From contig NZ_CP104395.1 of assembly GCF_029207735.1 (NCBI RefSeq), positions 124,001-188,000 of the forward strand: a stretch of 64,000 nucleotides of DNA, written 5' to 3'. This DNA comes from Candidatus Nanohalococcus occultus (lineage in GTDB: Archaea; Nanohalarchaeota; Nanosalinia; Nanosalinales; Nanosalinaceae). Each line of letters opens with the position of its first letter. The stretch's first letter is position 1. Shown one piece after another: positions 47,724-55,741 of the stretch. The translations under genes and the position numbers were made by a program. The notes beneath the pieces were generated by a model. That model was not told the DNA's origin, made no database searches, and worked only from the letters and a program-made list of their open reading frames with translations.

Positions 47724-50195
47724 CTAAAGATTGACGTTTGTCGAGATCTTTCCTCTGTCGGATTTTTGCGGATCGATTCCGTCTTCTCCAGCTCTGAACT
47801 GGATGATCTCTCCTTCTGCGTTACGAACCGTCTGATCGTACTCGACCTTCAGGTCCTGTAGCGAGTTCGAGACACGTCTATACATGTATCCCGAAGTCTT
47901 GGTACGCAGCGACTTGTCCATCAGCGCCTTACGCTGGGACATCTGGTGGAAGAACAGTTCCTGTGCGTCCAGTCCTTCAAGGATTGATGAGGATACGAAT
48001 CCGTGCGCTTTAGGACTTAACTCTCCTCTCTTGAAGTGGCTGGTAGTTCTTCCTTTGTAACCTCTCTCGATCCGTTGGTCACGCACGGAGTTCTGTCCGA
48101 GTAGGCCTGCCATGGTTGTAACGTTTTGCATTGAACCTCTTGCTCCTGAGTCGGCCATGATGTAGGCCGAAGAGTCTTCATCTACGTTGTCGCTGATGAT
48201 CTCTCCGATCTCTCCGAAGACCTCGTTCAGTGCTTTCGTGATCTTGATCTCTCTGGTTTCCTCCATGGTTTTACCGGTGATCTGTTCCATCTCTCCGTTG
48301 TTGAAGTCCTCGATCTCGGCTTCAGCGTTAGCAACTGCGTCTTCGATCAAGTCGTTGATCTCCTCGGTTGCCTCATCAGGTACCTCGAGGTCTTCGAGTC
48401 CGATTGAGAATCCTCTTCGGGACAGGTAAACTGCTCCTATCCGGGATACTCTGTTGAGGAACTCTGTGACTGTCTCACTTCCGTACTCGATTTTCAGCTG
48501 CTGGATGATCTCTCCACCGTAGTCGGATAGAGCATCATCGTCAAGCCGTCCTTTAACCAGCTGTCCGTCCTCAATTACTACTTCGTTGGACTCTCCCTCG
48601 TTGATTGTAAGGGAAACGTCTTCCGGGATGAACATTGAGACAAGCTGTTCGCCTGTAATTGTCTCTCCTTCAGGAAGGCTCTTGTCGTGTTCTCCTGCTT
48701 CCGCTAGAAGGTTGAAAGCTTCCTCTCGTGAAAGCTCTACGTCTCCTCTTGTCAGTAGGTACAGTCCTGATACGAAGTCCTGAAGCATACCGACGATCGG
48801 TCCTCCGGTCTTCGGCATCTTGACGTGTTCCTGTACCTTCAGGAGTTCTTCTGCTTCGGCACGTGCCTCTTCTGTCTGAGGAACGTGCAGGTTCATCTCG
48901 TCACCGTCGAAGTCAGCGTTGTACGGCGCACAGACGTTAGGGTTGATTCTGAACGTTCTGTACGGTAAGACACGGACTCTGTGTGCCATGATCGACATAC
49001 GGTGTAGGGATGGCTGACGGTTGAACAGTACGACATCTCCGTCCTTGATGTGTCTTTCAACCTTCCATCCGTTACCTGGCTCGATTGCCTCAAGCAGGTC
49101 CTCGGTGTTGTCCTCTGTAATCTTTCTTCTCTTTCCATCCGGCTGGTAAACGTAGTTAGCACCAGGATGGTCGTCGGAACTGCTTTCGATCGCTTCGATT
49201 GCTTGCTCGTAGTTTCTTTCCGTGATCTTCTCCGGGATCGTCAGCTTCTCAGCTACCTGGTAAGGTACTCCTACCTCGTTGATTCCGATGTTCGGATCAG
49301 GGCTGATTACTGTACGAGCCGAGAAGTTCACACGTTTCCCGATCAGGTTCTGTCGGAAACGTCCTTCCTTGCCCTGTACTCTTTCGATAAGAGACTTCAG
49401 GGAACGTCCACTTCGGTGTCGTGCCGGTGGTACTCCGGAAAGGTCGTTGTAGAACAGTGTGGAAACGTGGTACTGCAGTAGCTCCCATAGATCATCGATA
49501 ATGAAGTCAGGGGCCTCGATCTCAATGTTGTTCTGCAGTCGCTTGTTGATTCTGATAATGTCTACGAGCTTGTGAGTGATATCGTCCTCGGATCTTTCTC
49601 CTGTCTCAAGTGTGATCGATGGACGCATTGTTACCGGCGGTACCGGTACGTGTGTTAGTATTAGGTCTTCCGGGTTTGCTTCGACGCCGATCTTTTCAGC
49701 GATCTCTTCAGGGATTCTCTCTAGTCTTTCACGGATCTCGTCCGGTTTGATCTCGTTTCCGTCCTGTCTGAAGCTGTAAGGCTTATCGATCTTGACGTCT
49801 GGGACTTCCTCTCCTGTCTCAGGGTCTTCGGTCATCCTGTTGGACTTTCTCAACGATTTTTCCTCGTCCTTGATCAGACAGGTTACCTGTCCGTTCTCGT
49901 TGATGTTGGTGAACCTTAGCAGGTTACGTACCTTTTTGGTGTAAAGTACGTGGACTACAGGACGGGATAGCTCGATGATTCCAAAGTGTCCCTGGCATTC
50001 ACGGATACGTCCTCCGCATGTCTGGCAGGTCATACCTGGATCGATAACTCCCAGCGCAGGATCCATTACCCCGTCTTCTACCGGGTAACCGTCGGCGTCG
50101 TATACTTCTGCGACGTCGATCTCCTTTACTGCGATTTCCTGAAGTTTCCTGTTGCTCAAAATTCCGAAGTCTAGACTTTCAATTTGTCTGCTCAT
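47724..50195 (-). CDS. rpoA1: DNA-directed RNA polymerase subunit A'
   Basis: N-terminal part of the largest subunit, 823 residues, carrying the active-site NADFDGDEMN that binds Mg. Zinc-binding CQTCGGRIRECQGHFG is near the start, and RQPSLHRMSIMAHRV precedes the catalytic loop. Starts directly after the rpoB1 stop (TAA followed by ATG). Confidence 0.99.
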   Translation of the reverse strand: MSRQIESLDFGILSNRKLQEIAVKEIDVAEVYDADGYPVEDGVMDPALGVIDPGMTCQTCGGRIRECQGHFGIIELSRPVVHVLYTKKVRNLLRFTNINENGQVTCLIKDEEKSLRKSNRMTEDPETGEEVPDVKIDKPYSFRQDGNEIKPDEIRERLERIPEEIAEKIGVEANPEDLILTHVPVPPVTMRPSITLETGERSEDDITHKLVDIIRINKRLQNNIEIEAPDFIIDDLWELLQYHVSTLFYNDLSGVPPARHRSGRSLKSLIERVQGKEGRFRQNLIGKRVNFSARTVISPDPNIGINEVGVPYQVAEKLTIPEKITERNYEQAIEAIESSSDDHPGANYVYQPDGKRRKITEDNTEDLLEAIEPGNGWKVERHIKDGDVVLFNRQPSLHRMSIMAHRVRVLPYRTFRINPNVCAPYNADFDGDEMNLHVPQTEEARAEAEELLKVQEHVKMPKTGGPIVGMLQDFVSGLYLLTRGDVELSREEAFNLLAEAGEHDKSLPEGETITGEQLVSMFIPEDVSLTINEGESNEVVIEDGQLVKGRLDDDALSDYGGEIIQQLKIEYGSETVTEFLNRVSRIGAVYLSRRGFSIGLEDLEVPDEATEEINDLIEDAVANAEAEIEDFNNGEMEQITGKTMEETREIKITKALNEVFGEIGEIISDNVDEDSSAYIMADSGARGSMQNVTTMAGLLGQNSVRDQRIERGYKGRTTSHFKRGELSPKAHGFVSSSILEGLDAQELFFHQMSQRKALMDKSLRTKTSGYMYRRVSNSLQDLKVEYDQTVRNAEGEIIQFRAGEDGIDPQKSDRGKISTNVNL

Positions 50196-51998
50196 TTAGT
50201 TTTCTTCCTCCAAGTTGAGGTCTGTATCCATCATCATGGACTTTAACTCGTTCATCAGCAGCAAGAATGCGTGAGGCACTTCTGCTTCCTCGAACTCACC
50301 GTCTTCACCGCTAGGCTTGACGACCTTGTTCTGCTGGTGATCGTAGTAACCGATGTCTCCAGAGTCCTCGTCAATGTGGATCTGTGTGGCGTCAGCACCG
50401 AACCTCTCCTTCAAGAGAAGTGATGCTCCGTGGCCTACGAAAACGTCCTTTTCCATCTCTCCGAGCCTTAGTCCACCTTCCTGTGAACGCCCCTCGGTTG
50501 GCTGCTTTGTAAGCAGTGTGACCGGTCCACGTCCTCTTGCGTGGATCTTGTCCCCGACCTGGTGGTCGAGCTTGAGGTAGTATCCTGGTCCGATCATGAT
50601 CTCTGCTTCCATCTCCTCTCCGGTGATGCCGTTATACATTGTCTCCTTTCCGGAGTACTCGAATCCAAGCTCTTCTAGCTCCTCTCGGATCTCGTCTTTG
50701 TCCTCGGAGTGGAACGCTGTACCATCGACCTTCTCTCCTCTCATAGCGCCCGTCTTACCAGCGATTATCTCAATCAGCTGTGAGACTGTCATACGGCTTG
50801 GGATAGCGTGGGTCGATAGAATCATATCAGGTGTGACTCCCTGCTTTGTGAAAGGCATGTTCTCTTCCGGAACAATCATTCCGATAACACCTTTCTGTCC
50901 GTGTCGAGTTGCGAACTTGTCTCCGAGTTCTGGAATACGGTTTTCACGTAGCTTGATCTTGATCAGCTTGTCACCGTCTCCTGTCTCGGAAACCATTAGT
51001 TTATCGATTTTACCCTGCTCTCCGTGGCGTACTGTCAAAGATGTTTCTCTACGATCTGCGAGTCCCATCTTGACTTCCTCTCCGCCGCCGGATCCAAGGA
51101 ACTTTGGAGGGCTTGTCTTCCCGACAAGTACGTCATCCGAGTTGACCTCTGTCTCCGGGTTGACAAGTCCATCGTGATCGAGGTGCTTGTAAGCTTCCTC
51201 GTTTCTGTATCCTCTGACGTCTTTGTCAGGCTGCTCGATCTTATCCTTCTGTCCTCCCCAGAAACGCTGGGCTTCCGTCTTGTAGGTACGAAGGTAGGTA
51301 GACCTTTCCAGTCCACGATCGATTGAACCCTGGTTCATGATAACCGAGTCCTCGATGTTGTATCCTTCGAAAGTTCCGAGGGCTACAACCATGTTCTGTC
51401 CGATCGGATGCTCTCCAAGCATCGTATCGTAGGTCTGGGTTTCTGTGATCGGCTGCTGTGCGTAATGCATTACGTTTGCGTTAGTATCGAATCTCTGGTG
51501 GAACTCACGGGTGTACATTCCGATACCCTGGCCGGACATCTTGGCTCCGAAGTTAACACGGTCTCCTCGGTTGTTCTGAGGGAATACAACCAGTGAGGCT
51601 GAAAGTCCGTGGGTGATCGCCGGATCGATCTCCATGTGGGTGTGTTCCTCTGTTACTTCGTCTTCATCCATTGCGACGTAAGCGTTTTCCTCTTCTTCAG
51701 CGTCGATGAACTCTAGGACTCCTTCTTCAACTAGGTCCTCGATTGTGACCTCTCCTTCGGCAAGCTTCTGTTCTTGCTCTTCGGTCATCTGAGGCTCTCC
51801 GTCTCTGACGATGATTACAGGTCTCTGAACTCGTCCTGCGTCCGAAGAGATTCTCAGCTCGTCTTTGTCCTCTGCGTAGTAGACCCCAATCTCGCTTCGA
51901 AGACCTCCGCTCCGTCTTTTCTCAATTAAAGCTTCCTTGACTTCACTTGGATCCTCGATCTCGTCGACCAGTTCGCCGTCTAAAAATACTTTCGTCAC
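50196..51998 (-). CDS. rpoB1: DNA-directed RNA polymerase subunit B'
   Basis: C-terminal part of the split second-largest subunit, about 600 residues. GHPIGQNMVVALGTFEGYNIED, KFATRHGQKGVIG and the end HQVGDKIHARGRGPVTLLTKQP are universal beta-subunit segments (given as separate motifs). The GTG at 51998 is chosen because AGGTGAG lies five to six bases upstream; a GTG at 52007 would overlap that SD and the stop of the preceding small frame. Confidence 0.97.
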   Translation of the reverse strand: MTKVFLDGELVDEIEDPSEVKEALIEKRRSGGLRSEIGVYYAEDKDELRISSDAGRVQRPVIIVRDGEPQMTEEQEQKLAEGEVTIEDLVEEGVLEFIDAEEEENAYVAMDEDEVTEEHTHMEIDPAITHGLSASLVVFPQNNRGDRVNFGAKMSGQGIGMYTREFHQRFDTNANVMHYAQQPITETQTYDTMLGEHPIGQNMVVALGTFEGYNIEDSVIMNQGSIDRGLERSTYLRTYKTEAQRFWGGQKDKIEQPDKDVRGYRNEEAYKHLDHDGLVNPETEVNSDDVLVGKTSPPKFLGSGGGEEVKMGLADRRETSLTVRHGEQGKIDKLMVSETGDGDKLIKIKLRENRIPELGDKFATRHGQKGVIGMIVPEENMPFTKQGVTPDMILSTHAIPSRMTVSQLIEIIAGKTGAMRGEKVDGTAFHSEDKDEIREELEELGFEYSGKETMYNGITGEEMEAEIMIGPGYYLKLDHQVGDKIHARGRGPVTLLTKQPTEGRSQEGGLRLGEMEKDVFVGHGASLLLKERFGADATQIHIDEDSGDIGYYDHQQNKVVKPSGEDGEFEEAEVPHAFLLLMNELKSMMMDTDLNLEEEN

Positions 51999-52019
51999 GG
52001 AACTCACCTAGAGAGTTCC
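51999..52019 (-). promoter_or_regulatory. SD-sequestering hairpin before rpoB1
   Basis: GGAACTC-TCTAGGT-GAGTTCC on the minus strand, a perfect 7-bp stem. The Shine-Dalgarno AGGTGAG spans loop and 3' arm, and the stem ends directly at the GTG start codon at 51998. Confidence 0.55.
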
Positions 52020-52099
52020 ATCGTCTTAAGCCGCGCCTTGGCGGCTTTCTCAAGGTTTTGGTTCTCAAAACTGCTTTGATTCATAGTATTGTGTTCCAT
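52004..52099 (-). CDS. 31-aa linking ORF between rpoB2 and rpoB1
   Basis: ATG nine bases after the rpoB2 stop; TGA lies inside the rpoB1 hairpin, overlapping GTGA. The peptide begins MEHNTMNQSSFENQN and is basic towards its end, unlike the acidic proteome, so coding selection is doubtful. A ribosome on this frame would disrupt the hairpin and could reinitiate at rpoB1. Confidence 0.4.
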   Translation of the reverse strand: MEHNTMNQSSFENQNLEKAAKARLKTMELSR

Positions 52100-52107
52100 T
52101 CTTTGAT

Positions 52108-53565
52108 TCACCTTGCGTCGATCCCTGTCTCCTCAAGCTTGGCTCTCAACGAGTTCTTCTCCATCTCGGAAAGACCTGTTGAAACATCAGCTGACATCGC
52201 TAGATGTGTTCTAAGACCGATGTTCATACCCTCCGGTGTCTTGATAGGGCAGACACGTCCCCACTGTGTTGGGTGAAGGTCTCTTGCCTCGAAGTGCTGT
52301 CTCTCGCTTGAAAGCGGGGAGACAATGTTTCTGAGGTGTGCCAGTGTCTTGATCCTGTTTCCTCTTTCAAGTCTCTGACAGATTCCCGAACGTCCTCCTA
52401 CCCAGTTACCTGTTGCCATAGCTCCCATGATCTGTTTTGTGAGAGTGTCTGCGACAACTGTTGACTGGAGTGAAGGAAGTCGTCCTCTTTTAGCTGATTT
52501 CTTGAAGTTGTACTTCATTCGTGCTAGAAGACCCCATTTCCCGAGGAAAACACTTCTGAACTGCATTTCCAGTAGCTCGCCTGCCAGGTTCATACGCTTG
52601 TTCGCGTAGTGGTCCATGTCGTCTTCTTCAATATCGCCCTTGCCTAGAGCGATCGTGTTCCTGATCAAAGTTGCCAGGAACTCTGCCTTCTCATCTCTTA
52701 CATCCGGTTCCTGACCGAGATGCGGTAGAAGGTACTCATCGAGAATCTTCTCGACTCTTTCTTCAATATCGTTTGTAACTCCTGCCTTACCTGCGATGTA
52801 CTCGTAAGCCTCTTCCTGGTTCGAAGCTCCTGTCTCGTACATGTTCAGATAAACATCTGAAGCGTAATCGTCTCCGATTGCTTCAACAATCTCCTTGTCG
52901 GTCTCAAGTCCGAGACCTCTCAAAAGAGCGACCGCCGGAGTTTTCTTTACGTTAGCAAAGCTGATGTTTACGATTTCATCGTCTCTCCTTAGAATGTGTC
53001 TCTGAACGTATCCCTGGTTCTCGGAGTTGATTCTACATACCTGTTCGCCGTCATCGTCCTGGTAGACAGGTTTGTTGTTCGCGAACTCCTCCATCGCAAT
53101 AATTGTCTTCTCGGATCCGTTGATGATGAAGTATCCTCCGGTATCCTTAGGATCTTCTCCAGCATGTCTTAGCTCTTCTTCATCCATTTCGCTTGTCCAG
53201 CAAAGCTCTGATCCAACCATAACAGGGATTCGGCCGATTGTGACCTCCTCGCTTTCCTGTCGGACTCCCTCGAAGATCGGTGTCATCTCTACCTTGATCT
53301 CCGATGAGTATGTCAGGTCTCTCATCCGTGCTTCCTTCGGTGTGATCTGTCGGATGCTGCCGTCAGCCTCGTTCAGTTTAGGACGTTCGATTTCAACGTC
53401 GACAATCTTGATAACCAGCTCTTCTCCGTCCGGAAGCTCTGGTTCGATCTCTCCTACCTCGTTTAGTATTGCCTGTACTCTGTCTTCGACAAAGCGGTTG
53501 TAGGATTCGATCTGGTGTTTTACCATGTTTTCCTCGATCAGCTGAGATAGAAATTCTTCTTGCAT
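52108..53565 (-). CDS. rpoB2: DNA-directed RNA polymerase subunit B''
   Basis: N-terminal part of the second-largest subunit, 485 residues. GGYFIINGSEKTIIAMEEF and HPTQWGRVCPIKTPEGMNIG are universal beta-subunit segments. The split into B'' and B' matches euryarchaeal groups. The ATG at 53565 is used; an in-frame TTG precedes it by one codon. The SD AGGTG is in a small hairpin that also contains the rpoH stop. Confidence 0.98.
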   Translation of the reverse strand: MQEEFLSQLIEENMVKHQIESYNRFVEDRVQAILNEVGEIEPELPDGEELVIKIVDVEIERPKLNEADGSIRQITPKEARMRDLTYSSEIKVEMTPIFEGVRQESEEVTIGRIPVMVGSELCWTSEMDEEELRHAGEDPKDTGGYFIINGSEKTIIAMEEFANNKPVYQDDDGEQVCRINSENQGYVQRHILRRDDEIVNISFANVKKTPAVALLRGLGLETDKEIVEAIGDDYASDVYLNMYETGASNQEEAYEYIAGKAGVTNDIEERVEKILDEYLLPHLGQEPDVRDEKAEFLATLIRNTIALGKGDIEEDDMDHYANKRMNLAGELLEMQFRSVFLGKWGLLARMKYNFKKSAKRGRLPSLQSTVVADTLTKQIMGAMATGNWVGGRSGICQRLERGNRIKTLAHLRNIVSPLSSERQHFEARDLHPTQWGRVCPIKTPEGMNIGLRTHLAMSADVSTGLSEMEKNSLRAKLEETGIDAR

Positions 53566-53569
53566 CAAA

Positions 53570-53583
53570 TAAACACCTGTTTA
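53570..53583 (-). promoter_or_regulatory. Small hairpin with SD between rpoH and rpoB2
   Basis: TAAACAGGTGTTTA, with 5 bp (TAAAC/GTTTA) around an AGGT loop. It begins with the rpoH TAA stop codon and presents the rpoB2 SD in the loop. Short and A/T-rich, so weaker than the others. Confidence 0.35.
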
Positions 53584-53817
53584 AGGCTCAATTACGCGTC
53601 TGTAGTATGTTGCTTTTCCAGCGGTAGGCGAATCACGGACTATTTCGATCACGTCACCGGCTTCGACATCCATCTGCTTCAAAGCCGCATCAGTTCTCTC
53701 AATCTTCGGCAGATCGCTTTTACCTGCGTCAAATCTTGCTAGAACTTCCTCAAGCTCGTCTTCTTCGAGTTTTCGATGTTCGGGAACTGCTTCGTGGTCG
53801 GTTACATCCATCGCCAT
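53581..53817 (-). CDS. rpoH: DNA-directed RNA polymerase subunit H
   Basis: 78 residues, homologous to the C terminus of eukaryal RPB5: DHEAVPEHRKLEEDELEEVL and LPKIERTDAALKQMDVEAGD, then IVRDSPTAGKATYYR. First gene of the polymerase operon rpoH-B''-B'-A'-A''. Confidence 0.97.
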   Translation of the reverse strand: MAMDVTDHEAVPEHRKLEEDELEEVLARFDAGKSDLPKIERTDAALKQMDVEAGDVIEIVRDSPTAGKATYYRRVIEP

Positions 53818-53826
53818 GAGTTTGAT

Positions 53827-53844
53827 CTTCCTCCAAAGGAGAAG
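53827..53844 (-). promoter_or_regulatory. Leader hairpin with SD before rpoH
   Basis: CTTC-TCC-TTT-GGA-G-GAAG on the minus strand: 7 bp with one bulged G. The 3' arm is the strong Shine-Dalgarno GGAGG. Just upstream at 53845-53850 is an AUG-UAG start-stop pair. The TATA box at 53871 would start transcription near 53850, at that AUG. Confidence 0.45.
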
Positions 53845-53870
53845 CTACATTTTAGAAGAACTCCAGTAAA

Positions 53871-53880
53871 CCTTTTATAG
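53871..53880 (-). promoter_or_regulatory. TATA box of the RNA polymerase operon
   Basis: CTATAAAAGG on the minus strand, a near-consensus archaeal TATA box. Expected transcription start is about 25 bases downstream, giving an rpoH leader of about 30-35 nt. Confidence 0.65.
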
Positions 53881-53894
53881 GTAGCGAACCCGTA

Positions 53895-54587
53895 CTAAGG
53901 GTTTAGCATATCTGAATCACGTCTGAAACTGTAAACTTTACGGCCCACTACAAGGTGATCCAGTAGCTCGACTCCCAGAACTTCTCCAGATACCTTCAAA
54001 TTCTCGGTGAAGTCTCTGTCCGCTTCGGTCGGCTCCGATTTCCCGGAAGGATGGTTGTGGGCGATTACGATCGCAGCAGCGTTTTTAGAGACCGCTGACC
54101 TCAACAAGTCTTCTGAGCTTATCTCAACCGAGCTAACGCCTCCATCGAAGGTCTCTCTGCCTAAAACCTCGTTACCGGAGTTCAGGAAAAACACTCTGAG
54201 TTTCTCGCTGTCAAGCAGCTTCAAGTCTTCCAGCTCTGATTCAACGTCTGAAAGGCTTTCCAGCGTTTCTCTTTTCTCCCGGCGCATCCTGTTTGCGATC
54301 TCTGCCATCGCCTTGATCTGTCCGGATTTTACCGTTGAGACTCCATCGAAATCCTCAAGCTCCGAGCGGGAAACGTTGAGAAGCCCTTGAAACGAGTATT
54401 CGGAGAGAATCTGTCCGGAAAGCTGTTTTACGTTCTTGCCCTGGGTTCCTGTCCTAATTATAATAGAGAGCAACTCGGTGTCAGTTAAAGACTCGGCGCC
54501 GTGATCGTTAAGCTTCTCCCGGGGCTGTTCTGACCTTGGAACGTCTTTGATTGTGTAGTCCACGTCGAATCTAGACCTGTTTTTCAT
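53895..54587 (-). CDS. RadC-like JAMM-domain protein
   Basis: 231 residues from the ATG at 54587, where family homology begins (TIKDVPRSEQPREKLNDHG). The N-terminal helix-hairpin-helix-like part (ESLTDTELLSIIIRTG) is followed by a JAB/MPN domain with the metal motif IAHNHPSGKSEPTEADRD (His-x-His...Asp). Despite its name, the role of RadC in repair is unproven. A longer in-frame extension upstream overlaps the divergent nucS and is rejected. Separated from nucS by 78 bp. Confidence 0.9.
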   Translation of the reverse strand: MKNRSRFDVDYTIKDVPRSEQPREKLNDHGAESLTDTELLSIIIRTGTQGKNVKQLSGQILSEYSFQGLLNVSRSELEDFDGVSTVKSGQIKAMAEIANRMRREKRETLESLSDVESELEDLKLLDSEKLRVFFLNSGNEVLGRETFDGGVSSVEISSEDLLRSAVSKNAAAIVIAHNHPSGKSEPTEADRDFTENLKVSGEVLGVELLDHLVVGRKVYSFRRDSDMLNP

Positions 54588-54665
54588 TAAAACTAGTTCT
54601 GTGGTTTTGACAACAGGTCGGCTCCAGGGAGTAGCTAGAAATAAGTCACGGCTGATCACAACTCC

Positions 54666-55451
54666 ATGGAAAGAATTGTTCAAAACCCGGAGTTCGAGGA
54701 AACCAAACAAATAATCGAAGAGTACGCCTCGAGAAAGTACACCTTACAGATAAACGGCCTATGCTCGGTTAACTACCGAGGAAGAGCTAAATCAAAGCTT
54801 GATCGCGGTGAAAGAATTGTCATCAAAAAGCAGGATTCGGCGCTACTGGTTCACGGACCGGAAAACTATCAGCCGAAAAACTGGCAGCCGGAAGTCGATC
54901 GCTGGAATGTCCAAATCGATGAGGAAAACGAAGAACTGGTAATGGAGAGTAAAAGAACTTCTCCGGAGGAGCTAGTGGAGATAAGGTTCGAACGCATCGA
55001 CTTAGTGACTGTCGACCAGTTAGTCGATAAATCCGAGCTGAAGATCCGTGGACACGAAGTAGATATACATGAGGCTGTCGAGGAAGAACCTGAGATTGTC
55101 GAAGACGGCTTGAAAGTGGTTGAGAGGGAAAAGGAAACGCCGGCAGGTTTCATAGATGTCTTTGCCAGAGACACTGAGGACAAATATGTTGTGATAGAGG
55201 TCAAGAGAAACCCTGATTACAACACGGTCTTGCAGCTCCAGCGGTACGTTGATGAGATCGAAGAGGAGTTCAGCGGGAAGATACGTGGAATTCTCCTGGC
55301 TCCGAAGATGACGGACAAGATACTTGACTATCTAGAGGATCGTGGACTTGAGTTCGTCGAGGTCGAGATGGAGGATGTTATTGCGTCTTATGAGTCGCTC
55401 AATCAGAGTCAGAAAGGTCTGAGCGATTTCGATCCAAGTTACGAGACCTAA
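54666..55451 (+). CDS. nucS: Mismatch-specific endonuclease NucS/EndoMS
   Basis: Cleaves both strands at mismatches; it replaces MutS-MutL in many archaea and actinobacteria. The C-terminal RecB-like nuclease has GFIDVFARDT and KYVVIEVKR, giving Asp164, Glu178 and Lys180 as catalytic residues, then LQLQRYVDEI. The N-terminal DNA-binding domain has CSVNYRGRAKSKLDRGER. 261 residues. Complete, and likely the main mismatch repair enzyme here. Confidence 0.96.
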   Translation: MERIVQNPEFEETKQIIEEYASRKYTLQINGLCSVNYRGRAKSKLDRGERIVIKKQDSALLVHGPENYQPKNWQPEVDRWNVQIDEENEELVMESKRTSPEELVEIRFERIDLVTVDQLVDKSELKIRGHEVDIHEAVEEEPEIVEDGLKVVEREKETPAGFIDVFARDTEDKYVVIEVKRNPDYNTVLQLQRYVDEIEEEFSGKIRGILLAPKMTDKILDYLEDRGLEFVEVEMEDVIASYESLNQSQKGLSDFDPSYET

Positions 55452-55479
55452 AAAATTAAAGAAAAAAGGAAAAACGGTT

Positions 55480-55686
55480 TTAGAAGTCCTTGTGGATGTA
55501 GTAACGTTCTACTTTCTCAGCTACAAGCCAGTGAATCTTATCATCGGCGTCAACTTCGATTACGCCTTTATCTTCGTGGAAATCGGAGTTGTGCTTGTGT
55601 AGCTCTCGTTCCTCTCCGGAATCTGTTCTAACCATTACTTCGCCGTAGCTTTCAACCGCGTTCTTCAACTGCTCTAACATATCCAT
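55480..55686 (-). CDS. Small hypothetical protein, 68 aa
   Basis: ATG at 55686 (an adjoining GTG is also possible). Probable beta-barrel: VMVRTDSGEERELHKHNSDF, VIEVDADDKIHWLVAEKVERY (two pieces). His-rich and acidic, no cysteines. Similar short proteins occur in haloarchaea but I cannot name a family. Convergent with nucS, divergent from the fusion gene at 55742. Confidence 0.6.
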   Translation of the reverse strand: MDMLEQLKNAVESYGEVMVRTDSGEERELHKHNSDFHEDKGVIEVDADDKIHWLVAEKVERYYIHKDF

Positions 55687-55741
55687 CACATAGACTTACT
55701 ACGGTTCAACCCTGATAAGCTTTCAACCGGACTCCGATTAC

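Noticed and set aside
52005-52007. Upstream GTG as start of rpoB1
   Set aside because: It lies within the Shine-Dalgarno for the GTG at 51998 and overlaps the preceding short frame; the downstream GTG has ideal spacing.
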